39,624 nt of DNA from CAWEEP01 sp963808125 (GCA_963808125.1 CAWEEP010000043.1:1-39624); one strand, 5' to 3'. Shown: positions 22,623 through 31,134, numbered from the stretch's first letter. Made by a program: numbers and translations. The notes: generated by a model from the letters alone, not told the origin.

Positions 22623-24035
22623 GTGACCCTGCATCTCCACGACACCCTGACCCGGCGGCTTCGGCCGGTCGAGCCATTGGAGCCCGGCCACATCCGCCTC
22701 TACACCTGCGGCCCGACGGTGTGGAACCGTGCCCACATCGGCAACTTCCGCACCTTCCTCTTCGAGGACGTGCTGCGGCGGTGGCTGGAGCGCCGCTTCG
22801 ATCGGGTCACCCATGTCATGAACCTGACCGATGTGGACGACCGGCTCATCGCCAACGCCAACCAGCACGGGCGCAGCCTCGACGACGAGACGGCGCCCTG
22901 GATCCTCGCCTTCACCGCCGATCGGGACGTGCTGGGCATCCGCCCCGCGCACGTCTACCCGCGGGCGACGCGCCACATCGACGACATGGTCACCCTGATC
23001 GGGCGCCTCGAGGCGGCCGGGGTCACCTATCGGAGCGACGGCAGCATCTACTTCCGCATCGCCGGCTTCCCCCGCTACGGCGCCCTCTCCGGCATCCCCG
23101 CCGAGGGCCTGGTGGCGGGGGCCAGCGGCCGCGTCGACGACGACGACTACGCCAAGGAGGACGCCCGCGACTTCGCCCTCTGGAAGGCGGTCGGCGGCGG
23201 CGACATCGGTTGGGACACGGCGCTTGGTCGCGGACGTCCCGGCTGGCACATCGAGTGCTCGGCGATGAGCATGGCGATTCTCGGGGAGAGCTTCGACATC
23301 CACTGCGGCGGCGTCGACAACATCTTCCCCCACCATGAGAACGAGATCGCCCAGTCGGAGGCGGCGACGGGCAAGACCTTCGTCCAGATCTGGTGCCACG
23401 CCGAGCATCTGACGATCTCGCGGGAGAAGATGGCCAAGCGGCTGGGCAACTTCCGCACCGTCCCCGACCTGCTGGCGGCGGGATTCCGCGCCTCGGTTAT
23501 CCGCTACTTCCTCATCACCGGAGCCCATTACCGCCGCAGCCTCGACTGGGACGAGGAGCCGCTGCGCGGCGCCGAGGAGGCGGTACTTCGGCTCGCCGAG
23601 TTCCGCGACCGGGTCACGGATCTGGGCGACGGCCGCGGAGGGGAGGAGATCGCCGAGCGGGGCCGGCTGGCGCGGGCGGCATTCGCGGCGGCCATGGACG
23701 ACGACCTCAACGTCCCCGCCGCCATGGGGCAGGTCTTCGCCGCCATCCGCGCCATCAACCGCCTGCTCGACGACGGCACACCGGCCCCTGAGGTCCGCCT
23801 CCAACTTCTCGGCCTGGTCACTGAGGTGGACGACGTCCTTGGCGTGCTCCCCCTGGTCGACAGGGAGCGGGCCGAGGTCACCCTGACCGCGGACGACCAG
23901 GATCTGCTCGACCGGCGAGCCGCCGCCCGCACCGGACGCGCCTTCGAGGAGGCGGACCGGCTCCGCGCCCGGCTCCTCGAACACGGCATCATCGTCGAGG
24001 ACACGGCCCAGGGTCAGCGCTGGAAGCGCCGGTAG
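22623..24035 (+). CDS. cysS: Cysteinyl-tRNA synthetase
   Basis: GTG 22623 opens an intact 470-residue frame. YTCGPTVWNRAHIGNFRTFL contains the first zinc cysteine and the HIGH-type motif (HIGN). NLTDVDDRLI, GWHIECSAMSMAILGESFDI (zinc Cys) and HCGGVDNIFPHHENEIAQSE (zinc His and Glu) are class I CysRS signatures. The second nucleotide motif reads KMAKRLGNF where most bacteria have KMSKSLGN. The anticodon-binding helical domain and a basic C-terminus follow. A MshC ligase is less likely because of the full-length C-terminal domain. Its TAG is 38 bp before the rlmB start, so cysS-rlmB-yacP look like one operon, a common arrangement. Confidence 0.95.
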   Translation: MTLHLHDTLTRRLRPVEPLEPGHIRLYTCGPTVWNRAHIGNFRTFLFEDVLRRWLERRFDRVTHVMNLTDVDDRLIANANQHGRSLDDETAPWILAFTADRDVLGIRPAHVYPRATRHIDDMVTLIGRLEAAGVTYRSDGSIYFRIAGFPRYGALSGIPAEGLVAGASGRVDDDDYAKEDARDFALWKAVGGGDIGWDTALGRGRPGWHIECSAMSMAILGESFDIHCGGVDNIFPHHENEIAQSEAATGKTFVQIWCHAEHLTISREKMAKRLGNFRTVPDLLAAGFRASVIRYFLITGAHYRRSLDWDEEPLRGAEEAVLRLAEFRDRVTDLGDGRGGEEIAERGRLARAAFAAAMDDDLNVPAAMGQVFAAIRAINRLLDDGTPAPEVRLQLLGLVTEVDDVLGVLPLVDRERAEVTLTADDQDLLDRRAAARTGRAFEEADRLRARLLEHGIIVEDTAQGQRWKRR

Positions 24036-24072
24036 CCTGGGCGGTCCGGCCGCCAAAGGTGGGCCGCATCTC

Positions 24073-24807
24073 GTGGACATCCTGTACGGACGCAATCCCG
24101 TGCTGGAGGCGCTGCGCGCCGGGCGCCGCGTCCGCCGGCTGGTGGTCGCCGACGGTCTGCCGGACGAGACACGCCTCCAGGAGATCCTCGACATCGCCGC
24201 CTCCCGGGGTATCGCCGTGGAGCGGACGGGGCGAGGGCGCCTTCTGGACATCGCCCACTCCGAGCACCACCAGGGCGTCGCCGGCTACTTCCACAGCCGC
24301 CCCGAGCCGCGTCTCGACGAAGTCCTCACCAGCTGCCGCCCGCCCGCGCTGCTGCTCGTCCTGGACGGCATCCAGGACCCCCAGAACCTGGGGGCCCTGA
24401 TGCGCAGCGCCGAGGCCGTGGGCGTCGACGCCGTCATCGCCCCCCGCCACCGGGCGGCGACCCTCACCCCGGCCGCCGTCAAGGCGTCGGCGGGGGCCAG
24501 CGAGTACGTCCCACTGGTGACCGTGACCAACCTCGCCCAGGCGTTGGCGCACCTCGCCGACGCCGGGATCTGGCGGGTGGGCCTCGCCGCCGAGGCGGAG
24601 GAGAGGTACGACCAGGTCGACTTCCGCGAGCCCACGGCGATCGTCATCGGCGCCGAGGCGGACGGGCTCCGTCAGCTCACCCGCCGTTCCTGCGACCGGC
24701 TCGTCTCCCTGCCCATGGCGGGCAGGGTGGCGTCCCTGAACGCCGCCGCCGCGGGTGCCGCCATCCTCTACGAGGCGTACCGGCAGCGCGGCTTCGCCGT
24801 CCGATGA
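24073..24807 (+). CDS. rlmB: 23S rRNA 2'-O-ribose methyltransferase RlmB / TrmH family
   Basis: GTG 24073 gives 244 residues. The N-terminal substrate-binding domain has YGRNPVLEALRAGRRVRRLV and ends HHQGVAGYF. The SPOUT catalytic domain has LLVLDGIQDPQNLGALMRSA (motif 1 with the conserved Asn and Arg), AVKASAGASEYVPLVTVTN, IVIGAEADGL (motif 2) and LPMAGRVASLNAAAAGAAIL (motif 3), which form the knotted SAM site. RlmB methylates G2251 of 23S rRNA in E. coli; the exact target here is assumed. Overlap with the next gene is ATGA. Confidence 0.92.
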   Translation: MDILYGRNPVLEALRAGRRVRRLVVADGLPDETRLQEILDIAASRGIAVERTGRGRLLDIAHSEHHQGVAGYFHSRPEPRLDEVLTSCRPPALLLVLDGIQDPQNLGALMRSAEAVGVDAVIAPRHRAATLTPAAVKASAGASEYVPLVTVTNLAQALAHLADAGIWRVGLAAEAEERYDQVDFREPTAIVIGAEADGLRQLTRRSCDRLVSLPMAGRVASLNAAAAGAAILYEAYRQRGFAVR

Positions 24808-25343
24808 CCCGGCTCATCGTCGACGGATACAACATCATTCACGCCTGGCCCGACCTCGCCCAGAGCCTGCGCCGCGAGAGCCTGGAGGAGGCGCGGCGCC
24901 GTCTCATCACGCGCCTCGCCGAGTACCGCGCCAGCACGGGAACGGAGGTCCTCATCGTCTTCGACGCCCGCAAACGGGTCCGAGGCAGCGCCGACCGCGA
25001 GGTCGTCGAGGGTGTCGAGATCCGCTTCGGCAGCGTGCAGGAGAGCGCCGACCACGTCATCGAACGCCTCATGTACGAGGCGTCGCGCAAGGGGACCGCG
25101 CTGGACCTGGTGCTCGCCACCGACGACCGCCTGCAGACCGGCCTGGTCTCGGGGATGGGGGTGCCGACCATGTCGTCACGGACCCTTCTGGCCGAGGTGA
25201 CGCGGGCGGACACCGACCGCGCCGGCGAGATGCGGCGCCGCGTCGAGGGGCCCGGCGCCGACGGGCGGATCGAGAACCGCATCGACCCAGATGTCCGGCG
25301 CCGCCTGGAGGAGATGCGCCGCGGCGGTGACAGCGGCCGCTGA
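24804..25343 (+). CDS. YacP-like NYN domain ribonuclease
   Basis: ATG 24804 overlaps the rlmB stop. The 179-residue protein starts TRLIVDGYNIIHAWPDLAQS, the NYN/PIN-like signature (VDGYN), and has EVLIVFDARKRVRGSADREV, IRFGSVQESADHVIERLMYE and LDLVLATDDRLQTGLVSGMG with the expected acidic residues. The homologue in Bacillus (Rae1, YacP) is a ribosome-associated endoribonuclease encoded after rlmB, as here. A charged helical C-terminus (DPDVRRRLEEMRRGG) completes it. The gene converges on the Tad operon end, 5 bp away. Confidence 0.9.
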   Translation: MTRLIVDGYNIIHAWPDLAQSLRRESLEEARRRLITRLAEYRASTGTEVLIVFDARKRVRGSADREVVEGVEIRFGSVQESADHVIERLMYEASRKGTALDLVLATDDRLQTGLVSGMGVPTMSSRTLLAEVTRADTDRAGEMRRRVEGPGADGRIENRIDPDVRRRLEEMRRGGDSGR

Positions 25344-25348
25344 CCCGG

Positions 25349-25987
25349 TCAGCGTTCCTCGAGCTGGTCGGTGGTGGCCGCCGTGGTGGTGAAGGCGTTG
25401 CTGACCACTGCCGGGACCGGGGTGAGCATGGAGTACTGGTACCCCACGGTCACCTGGACGATGTCGTTGGCCACGACGCAGTTCGCCGACGTATACCCGG
25501 TCTCGAAGACCCAGCCCGCTGCGGCGCTGTAGTAGGCGCAGAGCGTGGGGGTGGTGGCGGCCGTGGTGTTCCAGTAGCTGATGGAGATGCAGCCGCGGCT
25601 GCCGGAGGGGACGGTGAAGTTGAAGGTCGTCTTGGAGCTGCCGTTGGGCCCGTACTCGGGGACGACGGAACCGTTCCACAGGCAGCTGACATTGGGGATG
25701 CTGACCTCGGTCGACGCCGACCGGATGGCGGCCTCGACGGTCCCCGCGGGGGGCGTGGCCGAGGTCGACCAGGCGGTGCCGCCGCAGGTGGAGCCGTTCG
25801 GCACGCACTGCTGGACGACGGCGAATCGAACCCCGGCCCTGGCCGCGTTCTCGACGCTGAGCTGAGCCCCGTAGAAGCTGCCGAAGTCGATGATGGAGAA
25901 GAGCAGGAGGACGAAGACGGGGAGGACCATGGCGAACTCCACCATGGACTGGCCTCTGGAGGTGGCGCGTCGCCGGGCGATTCTCAT
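25349..25987 (-). CDS. TadE-like pseudopilin 1
   Basis: ATG 25985-25987 overlaps the preceding tadE-like stop (ATGA). The 212-residue protein opens RRRATSRGQSMVEFAMVLPV followed by FVLLLFSIIDFGSFYGAQLS, the TadE signature: basic N-terminus, prepilin-type processing site before the membrane helix, and the Glu of QSMVEF. The rest is extracytoplasmic, with several cysteines (CVPNGSTC, CLWN, CISI, CAYY, CVVAND). Family members are minor pseudopilins of Flp/Tad type IVc pili. No tadA, tadB/C or flp gene lies in this window. Confidence 0.85.
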   Translation of the reverse strand: MRIARRRATSRGQSMVEFAMVLPVFVLLLFSIIDFGSFYGAQLSVENAARAGVRFAVVQQCVPNGSTCGGTAWSTSATPPAGTVEAAIRSASTEVSIPNVSCLWNGSVVPEYGPNGSSKTTFNFTVPSGSRGCISISYWNTTAATTPTLCAYYSAAAGWVFETGYTSANCVVANDIVQVTVGYQYSMLTPVPAVVSNAFTTTAATTDQLEER

Positions 25988-26733
25988 GACGCCGTGTTGA
26001 CCTCCATGGCGTAGGAGCCGACCGCGGTGGGCAGCACCGGCAGGCTGCCGAAGAGAGGCGTGATCGATGTGTAGACGACGGCCACTGTCACCATGACCAT
26101 GGAGCCCGTGGTGGCGCAGGTGGACTCCGTGTAGTTCGTGGCGGCGGTGAACGTGCCGGAACTCACCGACCAATAGCCGCACGGCACAAGGTCCCAGGAC
26201 CCGTTGGGGACGGTTGCGCTCTTGAGCCCGCAGTTGGTCTTGGCGCAGGGGGCGGTGGCCGGGGTCCAGGTGGGGGCCGCGCCGGTGCTCGCCGGGTAGT
26301 AGGCGATGGTGATGCAACTGCTGCCCGGGCTCGCCGCCGGCGCCACTGTCTGGTTGGGCTCGGTGCCGGACCAGGTGCAGTCGGCGTTCATCAGGTTGAT
26401 GCCACCCTGGGCCACCGTCAGGCTCCAGGCCTCGCCCTGCATGATGCCCTCAGTGGTCTGGTCCGAGAAGCTGCAGCCGCCGGTCGCGCCCGGTCCGTTG
26501 GGACAGACCGTCGAGAACGCCTGGGGGTTGATGCTGGCGTAGCGGCTGCCGTCGCGGATCACGGACTGGACGTCGTTCGACATCTGCAGGTAATAGCTGA
26601 AGTCCACGATGCCGAGGACCAAGATGAGGAGCAGGGGGAAGCACAGCGAGAACTCGATCATCGCCTGGCCCCGGCTGCGCCCCCGGCGGGAACGGCGGCA
26701 GGGGAGGGTTCGGACGTCTGGAAGACTGGTCAT
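25984..26733 (-). CDS. TadE-like pseudopilin 2
   Basis: ATG 26731-26733, 4 bp after the TadG-like stop, gives 249 residues. RRGRSRGQAMIEFSLCFPLL followed by LILVLGIVDFSYYLQMSNDV is again the TadE motif, and SVIRDGSRYASINPQ matches the family segment after the helix. Cysteines are spaced through the exported part. It shares architecture with the next gene, so the two are likely paralogues that assemble together. Confidence 0.85.
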   Translation of the reverse strand: MTSLPDVRTLPCRRSRRGRSRGQAMIEFSLCFPLLLILVLGIVDFSYYLQMSNDVQSVIRDGSRYASINPQAFSTVCPNGPGATGGCSFSDQTTEGIMQGEAWSLTVAQGGINLMNADCTWSGTEPNQTVAPAASPGSSCITIAYYPASTGAAPTWTPATAPCAKTNCGLKSATVPNGSWDLVPCGYWSVSSGTFTAATNYTESTCATTGSMVMVTVAVVYTSITPLFGSLPVLPTAVGSYAMEVNTAS

Positions 26734-26737
26734 GGGA

Positions 26738-28114
26738 TCAGCCGATGAGGCCGGCGCCGGTCACCGACGCGTAGGCGCCCGGGGCGTTGGCCGCCTGGGT
26801 GCTGACCAGGGTCAGCGAGCTGTTGCCGGAGATGGCGACGGTGTTGACGACCATCACCGAGTTGATCTGTGACGAGGTGCCGCTGCCGGTGATGATGAGC
26901 GGCGAGTCGGAGGCGTTGATGCTGCCGCTCAGCGTCACCGTGCCGGCGCCCGAGATGCTGACCTGCGCAGTGTCCCTTGGGTCGACCATCAGGGCGACGC
27001 CCTGGTACGTGCCCGAGCTTGGGGCGGTCTGCGAGTAGGCGCCGGATGCCGCCACGTCGAAGTCGCCGCCGTCCGATCCGGTGCATGGCTCGGTGGTGGT
27101 GGACGTGTACCCGGTGCAGGTCAGGTAGATGAAGACGCCGGCCGTGGCGGTGAGGGTGGCGTTTCCGGCGAGGTTGAACCCGCCCTCGATGACGTAGGTG
27201 CCCGCGCTCATGGTCAGCGCCAGGCTGCCGTTGGGGTCGAAGTTGGTGTAGACGCCCGCCGTGACGGTGCAGCTCCCCGAGCCGTCCCAGTTCGTGCAGG
27301 TGGTCTTGAAGTTCTTGGCGGTCCCCGTCACCGACGGGGCGGCGAGGGAGGCCAGCGGGTTGGGGACGGTCTTTGCGCCGGTGACCGGCGTCGGCGTCGC
27401 CGTGTCGCCGGTGGCGAGGGAGGCACCGCCGACGATGTTGATGGAGCCTCCCGTGATGCTCGTCGTGCCGGTCTCGTACAGGGCAGAGGAGGAGCTGGAA
27501 TCGATGTCGATGGGAGCCCCGGTCACGGTGATCCTGGAGCTGCCGACGATGGAGACGGCCTGCGCCGCAGTGGCGTTCATGACGCAGAGACCGCAGACGG
27601 GCGTCGTGCTCGAGCCTCCGATGGCGGCGATGGCCGAGGCGGCGACGGTGCTCGTCCGCGCGGCGGACTCGATGAACGAGGAGGTCGACGTGTTGCTGAC
27701 CTGGGCCTCGACCTGCGTCACCGACGCCACTGTCGGGCACTGCGTCGTTGTGCTGGGGCAGCCGCTCAGGGTGAGCGTGTAGTTCGTGCTCGCGGTGAAG
27801 ATGGTCAGCACCACGGTGCAGGGTGAGGACGGTCCGGTGCAGTCCAGGGTCGCGACGTCGGCCGCCTGCTTGTAGGCGGTGACCAGCGTGGCCTTGGCGC
27901 TGATGGCGGTGGAGGCGGCGAGCGCGGCCGCGTCGGCGACGTTCTGGTCGGCGCGCTGCTCGTCGAAGCCGGTGCCCGCGTTCACGCTGAGTGCGACGAA
28001 TCCGGTCAGGATGACGATGAGCAGAGCGACCAGCGGCATCGCCTGGCCACCCTCACGCCGGGAGCGACGACGGCACTGCGCAGGCCCGCCACCTGGGGGC
28101 ACGGGTGAGAACAT
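26738..28114 (-). CDS. TadG-like Flp pilus-associated protein with beta-repeat C-terminus
   Basis: I take ATG 28112-28114 as start (458 residues); GTGs upstream are possible. REGGQAMPLVALLIVILTGF, then ALSVNAGTGFDEQRADQNVA and DAAALAAS, is the TadE/TadG-like N-terminus with one membrane helix. The exported part is unusual: Ser/Thr/Gly-rich, with successive short strands (SITGGSINIVGGASLATG, TYVIEGGFNLAGNATLTATA, VTLSGSINASDSPLIITGSG) that look like a beta-solenoid. Four to six cysteines may pair. It is the first recognisable gene of the tad-like operon and is separated from the 130-aa gene by 14 bp. Confidence 0.75.
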   Translation of the reverse strand: MFSPVPPGGGPAQCRRRSRREGGQAMPLVALLIVILTGFVALSVNAGTGFDEQRADQNVADAAALAASTAISAKATLVTAYKQAADVATLDCTGPSSPCTVVLTIFTASTNYTLTLSGCPSTTTQCPTVASVTQVEAQVSNTSTSSFIESAARTSTVAASAIAAIGGSSTTPVCGLCVMNATAAQAVSIVGSSRITVTGAPIDIDSSSSSALYETGTTSITGGSINIVGGASLATGDTATPTPVTGAKTVPNPLASLAAPSVTGTAKNFKTTCTNWDGSGSCTVTAGVYTNFDPNGSLALTMSAGTYVIEGGFNLAGNATLTATAGVFIYLTCTGYTSTTTEPCTGSDGGDFDVAASGAYSQTAPSSGTYQGVALMVDPRDTAQVSISGAGTVTLSGSINASDSPLIITGSGTSSQINSVMVVNTVAISGNSSLTLVSTQAANAPGAYASVTGAGLIG

Positions 28115-28128
28115 GCGCAGCACCGACG

Positions 28129-28521
28129 TCACCCCCGCGCGCCGCGGGCGGTCCCCGACGGGGACGGCAGGGCGCGAAACGGCATGGCGGGCGGGAGCTC
28201 CCGGTGGAGCAGCGCCCGAGGTGTGGTGGGGGAGGAGAGCGAGAGGACGAAGGTCGAGAGGGCCCTCTCCAGCAGCAGCGGGGTGATCCATCCGTCCTCA
28301 CAGGATGGGAACCGGAAGGATCCGAAGCCGGCGTCGGTCTCACGCCATCCGTGCGCCGCCGCCCAGTCGCTGCCATCGAGCCAGTTCAGCAGTGCGTCGC
28401 GGTCGTCGCCGACGACGAGCACGATGCCCCCTGGCCCCCCCCTGTTCCAAACGGTCGCAATCCCAATCCGGGAATTGACTTCCACTGTGTTGCCCCCGTG
28501 GTCGGTGTACTCATCGATCAT
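28129..28521 (-). CDS. Unknown 130-aa protein upstream of TadG-like gene
   Basis: I do not recognise it. ATG 28519-28521 opens MIDEYTDHGGNTVEVNSRIG then IATVWNRGGPGGIVLVVGDD and WLDGSDWAAAHGWRETDAGF. It has no signal peptide or membrane helix and looks like a small cytoplasmic alpha/beta protein; the last 25 residues are Pro/Arg-rich and could be out of frame. A moderately AT-rich region upstream (about 28540-28580) could hold the operon promoter. Placement suggests cotranscription with the Tad genes. Confidence 0.5.
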   Translation of the reverse strand: MIDEYTDHGGNTVEVNSRIGIATVWNRGGPGGIVLVVGDDRDALLNWLDGSDWAAAHGWRETDAGFGSFRFPSCEDGWITPLLLERALSTFVLSLSSPTTPRALLHRELPPAMPFRALPSPSGTARGARG

Positions 28522-28746
28522 GGGCGCGGGATTGCGGACTTCCCAGATTCCGATGCGTCTACTTCGAATGGGTCAACTACACCACCCGAGCGACCGGATC
28601 ACGTGGCAGGCACCGGGCGGCGGGCGCTTCCGAGCGCGTTGATCGCGTCCCTATGGCCCCACCGAGGGCGGGCGGCACCGTGCCGGAGCCCAGAGGCGGG
28701 GGCCGCGTCCAACGCACCTGCCGCGGTCGTGGAAAGCGTTCGCAGG

Positions 28747-29136
28747 TCAGACGGCCGGCTCCTCCGTGGAGGGCGAGTCGATCACCGTCGGGTCGGTTGG
28801 CGTTGCCGGTCCGGTCGCCGGGGGGTAATCGGGCACCGACTCGGAGGGCGCCACAACTCCGGCCGGAGAGACGCCCGAGGCGGTGGCGGGGCCGGCCTGC
28901 CCACCGGGACCGGCGGCGAACGCCTTGGCCACCTCTGAGTTCACGACCTGGCCGGCACCGCAATACGTGCAGGTGGCGATGTAGCGGGTGCGGAAGGGGA
29001 AGATGGGGATGAAGAACAGGGTGAACCAGCGTTGCGACCTGACCAGCCGGTGGGCCGCCTCCTGGCCGCAGCGCGGGCACCGAGTCCGGATCATCGCCAG
29101 GGGGCGGACCCTGCCGCGGAAGCCCCATATGATCAT
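28747..29136 (-). CDS. Zinc-ribbon membrane-associated protein
   Basis: ATG 29134-29136 is chosen because GGAGGG lies six bases upstream; another ATG two codons earlier directly abuts GGAGGG. The 129 residues begin MIIWGFRGRVRPLAMIRTRC, then CPRCGQEAAHRLVRSQRWFT, LFFIPIFPFRTRYIATCTYC, a zinc-ribbon with two CxxC knuckles (CPRC and CTYC) flanking a hydrophobic segment, as in the zinc_ribbon_15 family. The C-terminal half is a Pro/Thr/Ala linker. Function unknown. The 28522-28746 gap shows no gene. Confidence 0.75.
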   Translation of the reverse strand: MIIWGFRGRVRPLAMIRTRCPRCGQEAAHRLVRSQRWFTLFFIPIFPFRTRYIATCTYCGAGQVVNSEVAKAFAAGPGGQAGPATASGVSPAGVVAPSESVPDYPPATGPATPTDPTVIDSPSTEEPAV

Positions 29137-29315
29137 CGCCATCCCTCCGCCCGTCGCCGGTGAGCCATCGGAGCGTGAACCGCGCTGTACGAGGGGCATC
29201 GGGACGGGATGCGGCATTCTAGGCCGGTGGCTCCGGCGACGTCCGGGGCATGGCTCCCCGCGGTTGCCGGCGACGTCAGCACCCGGGGATCCTGTGGGTG
29301 AGGTGCAACGCGAGT

Positions 29316-29348
29316 ACCGCCTCGCAAACCCCGAGGTCGCGAGGCGGT
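29316..29348. repeat. Perfect 10-bp inverted repeat in a 360-bp gene-free gap
   Basis: ACCGCCTCGC (29316-29325) and GCGAGGCGGT (29339-29348) enclose a 13-nt loop. The gap 29143-29504 has no credible gene. No T-tract follows, so it may be a U-less terminator, a small RNA stem or a protein site. An 11-bp direct repeat, CCGGCGACGTC, also occurs twice near 29234 and 29266. Confidence 0.4.
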
Positions 29349-29504
29349 CACCACCGCAGCGATGGTGGGGAAGGGGAGCCGGCGGCTCCCGGAGCGGCGT
29401 CGGCTGCCCGATGATCCGGACGGCCACATCGGGGGAGAGCTCGACTACGCTAGGCGCGGCCTGGACCAGCACCCTGGTGGAGCGCGTCCCACCGTCCCCA
29501 TCGC

Positions 29505-29576
29505 GCCGACGTAGCTCAACGGCAGAGCACCGGTTTTGTAAACCGTAGGTTGGGGGTTCGAATCCCCCCGTCGGCT
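29505..29576 (+). tRNA. tRNA-Thr (anticodon TGT)
   Basis: Acceptor GCCGACG pairs with CGTCGGC, discriminator T at 29576. The D arm is GCTCAACGGCAGAGC, the anticodon arm CCGGT-TTTGTAA-ACCGT (last pair weak) has anticodon TGT, and the T arm is GGGGGTTCGAATCCCCC. CCA is not encoded. An integrase gene starts 86 bp downstream in the same direction, so the 3' half is a candidate attachment site. Confidence 0.94.
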
Positions 29577-29649
29577 CCGATTTTGAATACAGAGAGCGCT
29601 TCTGCTCACCATTCCGGTCCGTTCGTACCCCTGGCGTACCCCTTAAAGC

Positions 29650-29655
29650 TAGACT
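29650..29655 (+). promoter_or_regulatory. Putative -10 element for leaderless integrase transcript
   Basis: TAGACT, then CCTCCC, then ATG 29662. Identical hexamer and spacing to uvrB. Confidence 0.55.
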
Positions 29656-29661
29656 CCTCCC

Positions 29662-30888
29662 ATGGGACGGCGGGGACGCGGAGAGGGCACGATCCGCAAG
29701 CGGGTGCGCTGCGCCTGTGGCCGGGTCTGGAACCCGACCTCTGAGGTCCGGGCCTGCCCGTCCTGCGGCGCCGCCGCGGCCGGCAGGCCGGTGAGCTGGG
29801 AAGCCCGCTTCGTCGCGGGCGAGGGCCCAGGGCAGGTCCGGCGCTCCATCTACGCCCCGACGCGGCAGGAGGTGGTCGCTCTCCTCGACGAGGAGCGGCG
29901 GCGGATCACCCGTGGTGAGGACCCCGATGACCGGCGCCAGACCGTGGGCTCCTACCTGGCGGGGTGGCTCGCTGGGAAGGAGAGGGCCCTCCGGCCGTCG
30001 ACGTGGCTGACCTACCAGGGGTATATCGAGAGGTCAATCACACCCGACCTCGGCCGGCTCCGGCTCACCGGGCTGGGGCCTCGACACGTCGATGCGTGGA
30101 TCGACGCCAAGCTCGAGGCCGGCCTCTCGCCGCGGACCGTGAGCCACCTCCGGGCTATCCTCCGCGCCGCACTCAATGACGCCCGGCGTCGCGGCCTGGT
30201 CGATCGGAATGCCGCAGCCCTGGCCAGCCCGCCGCGTGTGGAGAAGCAGACGCAGGCGCCCATGACCGCCGAGGAGGCCAACCGGATCCTCAGGGCCGTC
30301 GCCGGAACGGAGATCGAGGCGCCCGTGGCCGTCGCTCTCCAGGCGGGCCTCCGCCTCGGCGAGGTACTCGGCCTCGCGTGGCACGACGTCGGCCTCGGAG
30401 CCCGGACCTTGCGCGTCCGGCAAGCGCTCTCGCGTCTGAGCGGGGTGACCACCCTCGGACCCCCCAAGAGCGCCAACTCTCGCCGGGTGGTCCCCATGAC
30501 CCGGCCTCTCACAGCGGTCCTTGGCGCGCATCGGGAGCACGAGACCGTCAAGCGGGCGCGGCTCTATCTTCCGGAGGCAGTCGGCGACGCCCTCGTCTTC
30601 ACCAACCGGGCGGGCGATCCCCTCGACCCCAGCTGGGTCAGTCATGCCTTCCACGCCCGGCTGGCCGAGGCGGGGCTTCCGCCCCGGCGGTTCCACGATC
30701 TTCGCCACGGGTGTGCGGCGCTCCTCCTGGCGAGCGGGGCCGACCTAAAGGGAGTCAGTTCGATCCTGGGGCACTCGTCGATCCGGCTAACAGCCGACAC
30801 CTACGCTGGGGTCGTCGATCGGCTACGCGACGACGCCGCCGAGGGGTTGGAGCGGCTGCTCAGTGGCGCGGGGCGAGCGGGGCAGTAG
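29662..30888 (+). CDS. Tyrosine-family site-specific integrase with N-terminal zinc ribbon
   Basis: The intact 408-residue frame begins at ATG 29662. Residues 17-35 hold Cys17, Cys19, Cys32 and Cys35 (CACG...CPSC), a zinc-ribbon insert before the AP2-like arm-binding segment. The SAM-like core-binding domain spans about 90-185 (YLAGWLAGKERALRPSTWLT). The catalytic domain carries the Arg in LQAGLRLGEVLGLAW, the HxxR pair in FHDLRHGCAALLL, His in LGHSSI and the Tyr nucleophile in TADTYAGV, so it should be active. Position directly after tRNA-Thr suggests integration of an element into the tRNA 3' end. I see no excisionase and no second att copy nearby. Confidence 0.93.
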   Translation: MGRRGRGEGTIRKRVRCACGRVWNPTSEVRACPSCGAAAAGRPVSWEARFVAGEGPGQVRRSIYAPTRQEVVALLDEERRRITRGEDPDDRRQTVGSYLAGWLAGKERALRPSTWLTYQGYIERSITPDLGRLRLTGLGPRHVDAWIDAKLEAGLSPRTVSHLRAILRAALNDARRRGLVDRNAAALASPPRVEKQTQAPMTAEEANRILRAVAGTEIEAPVAVALQAGLRLGEVLGLAWHDVGLGARTLRVRQALSRLSGVTTLGPPKSANSRRVVPMTRPLTAVLGAHREHETVKRARLYLPEAVGDALVFTNRAGDPLDPSWVSHAFHARLAEAGLPPRRFHDLRHGCAALLLASGADLKGVSSILGHSSIRLTADTYAGVVDRLRDDAAEGLERLLSGAGRAGQ

Positions 30889-31134
30889 CGTGGCGTAAGG
30901 GCTCGCGCAACGCCCACGGTCATGTCAGCCGGCGGCGGCCCTTGATGGCGCCTCCGTGGTTAGATCCAGCGATGCAGCAATCACCTTCCTGCGGTGTCGC
31001 TGCGCTGGAACAGACGAGGGTGCCGCTGACCGTGGCCGCTGTCACTTGGGGATCGGCGCTGTAAAGCGTCCCCGGTCTGGGCGCAGACCGAATCACGTGC
31101 ACAGCGCGGTGTGACCTTGCTTGGATTGGAACGT

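Noticed and set aside
31073..31090. CGGTCT/AGACCG hairpin as integrase terminator or attR
   Set aside because: Only a 6-bp stem, 185 bp after the integrase stop, no similarity to the tRNA-Thr 3' end and no T-run.
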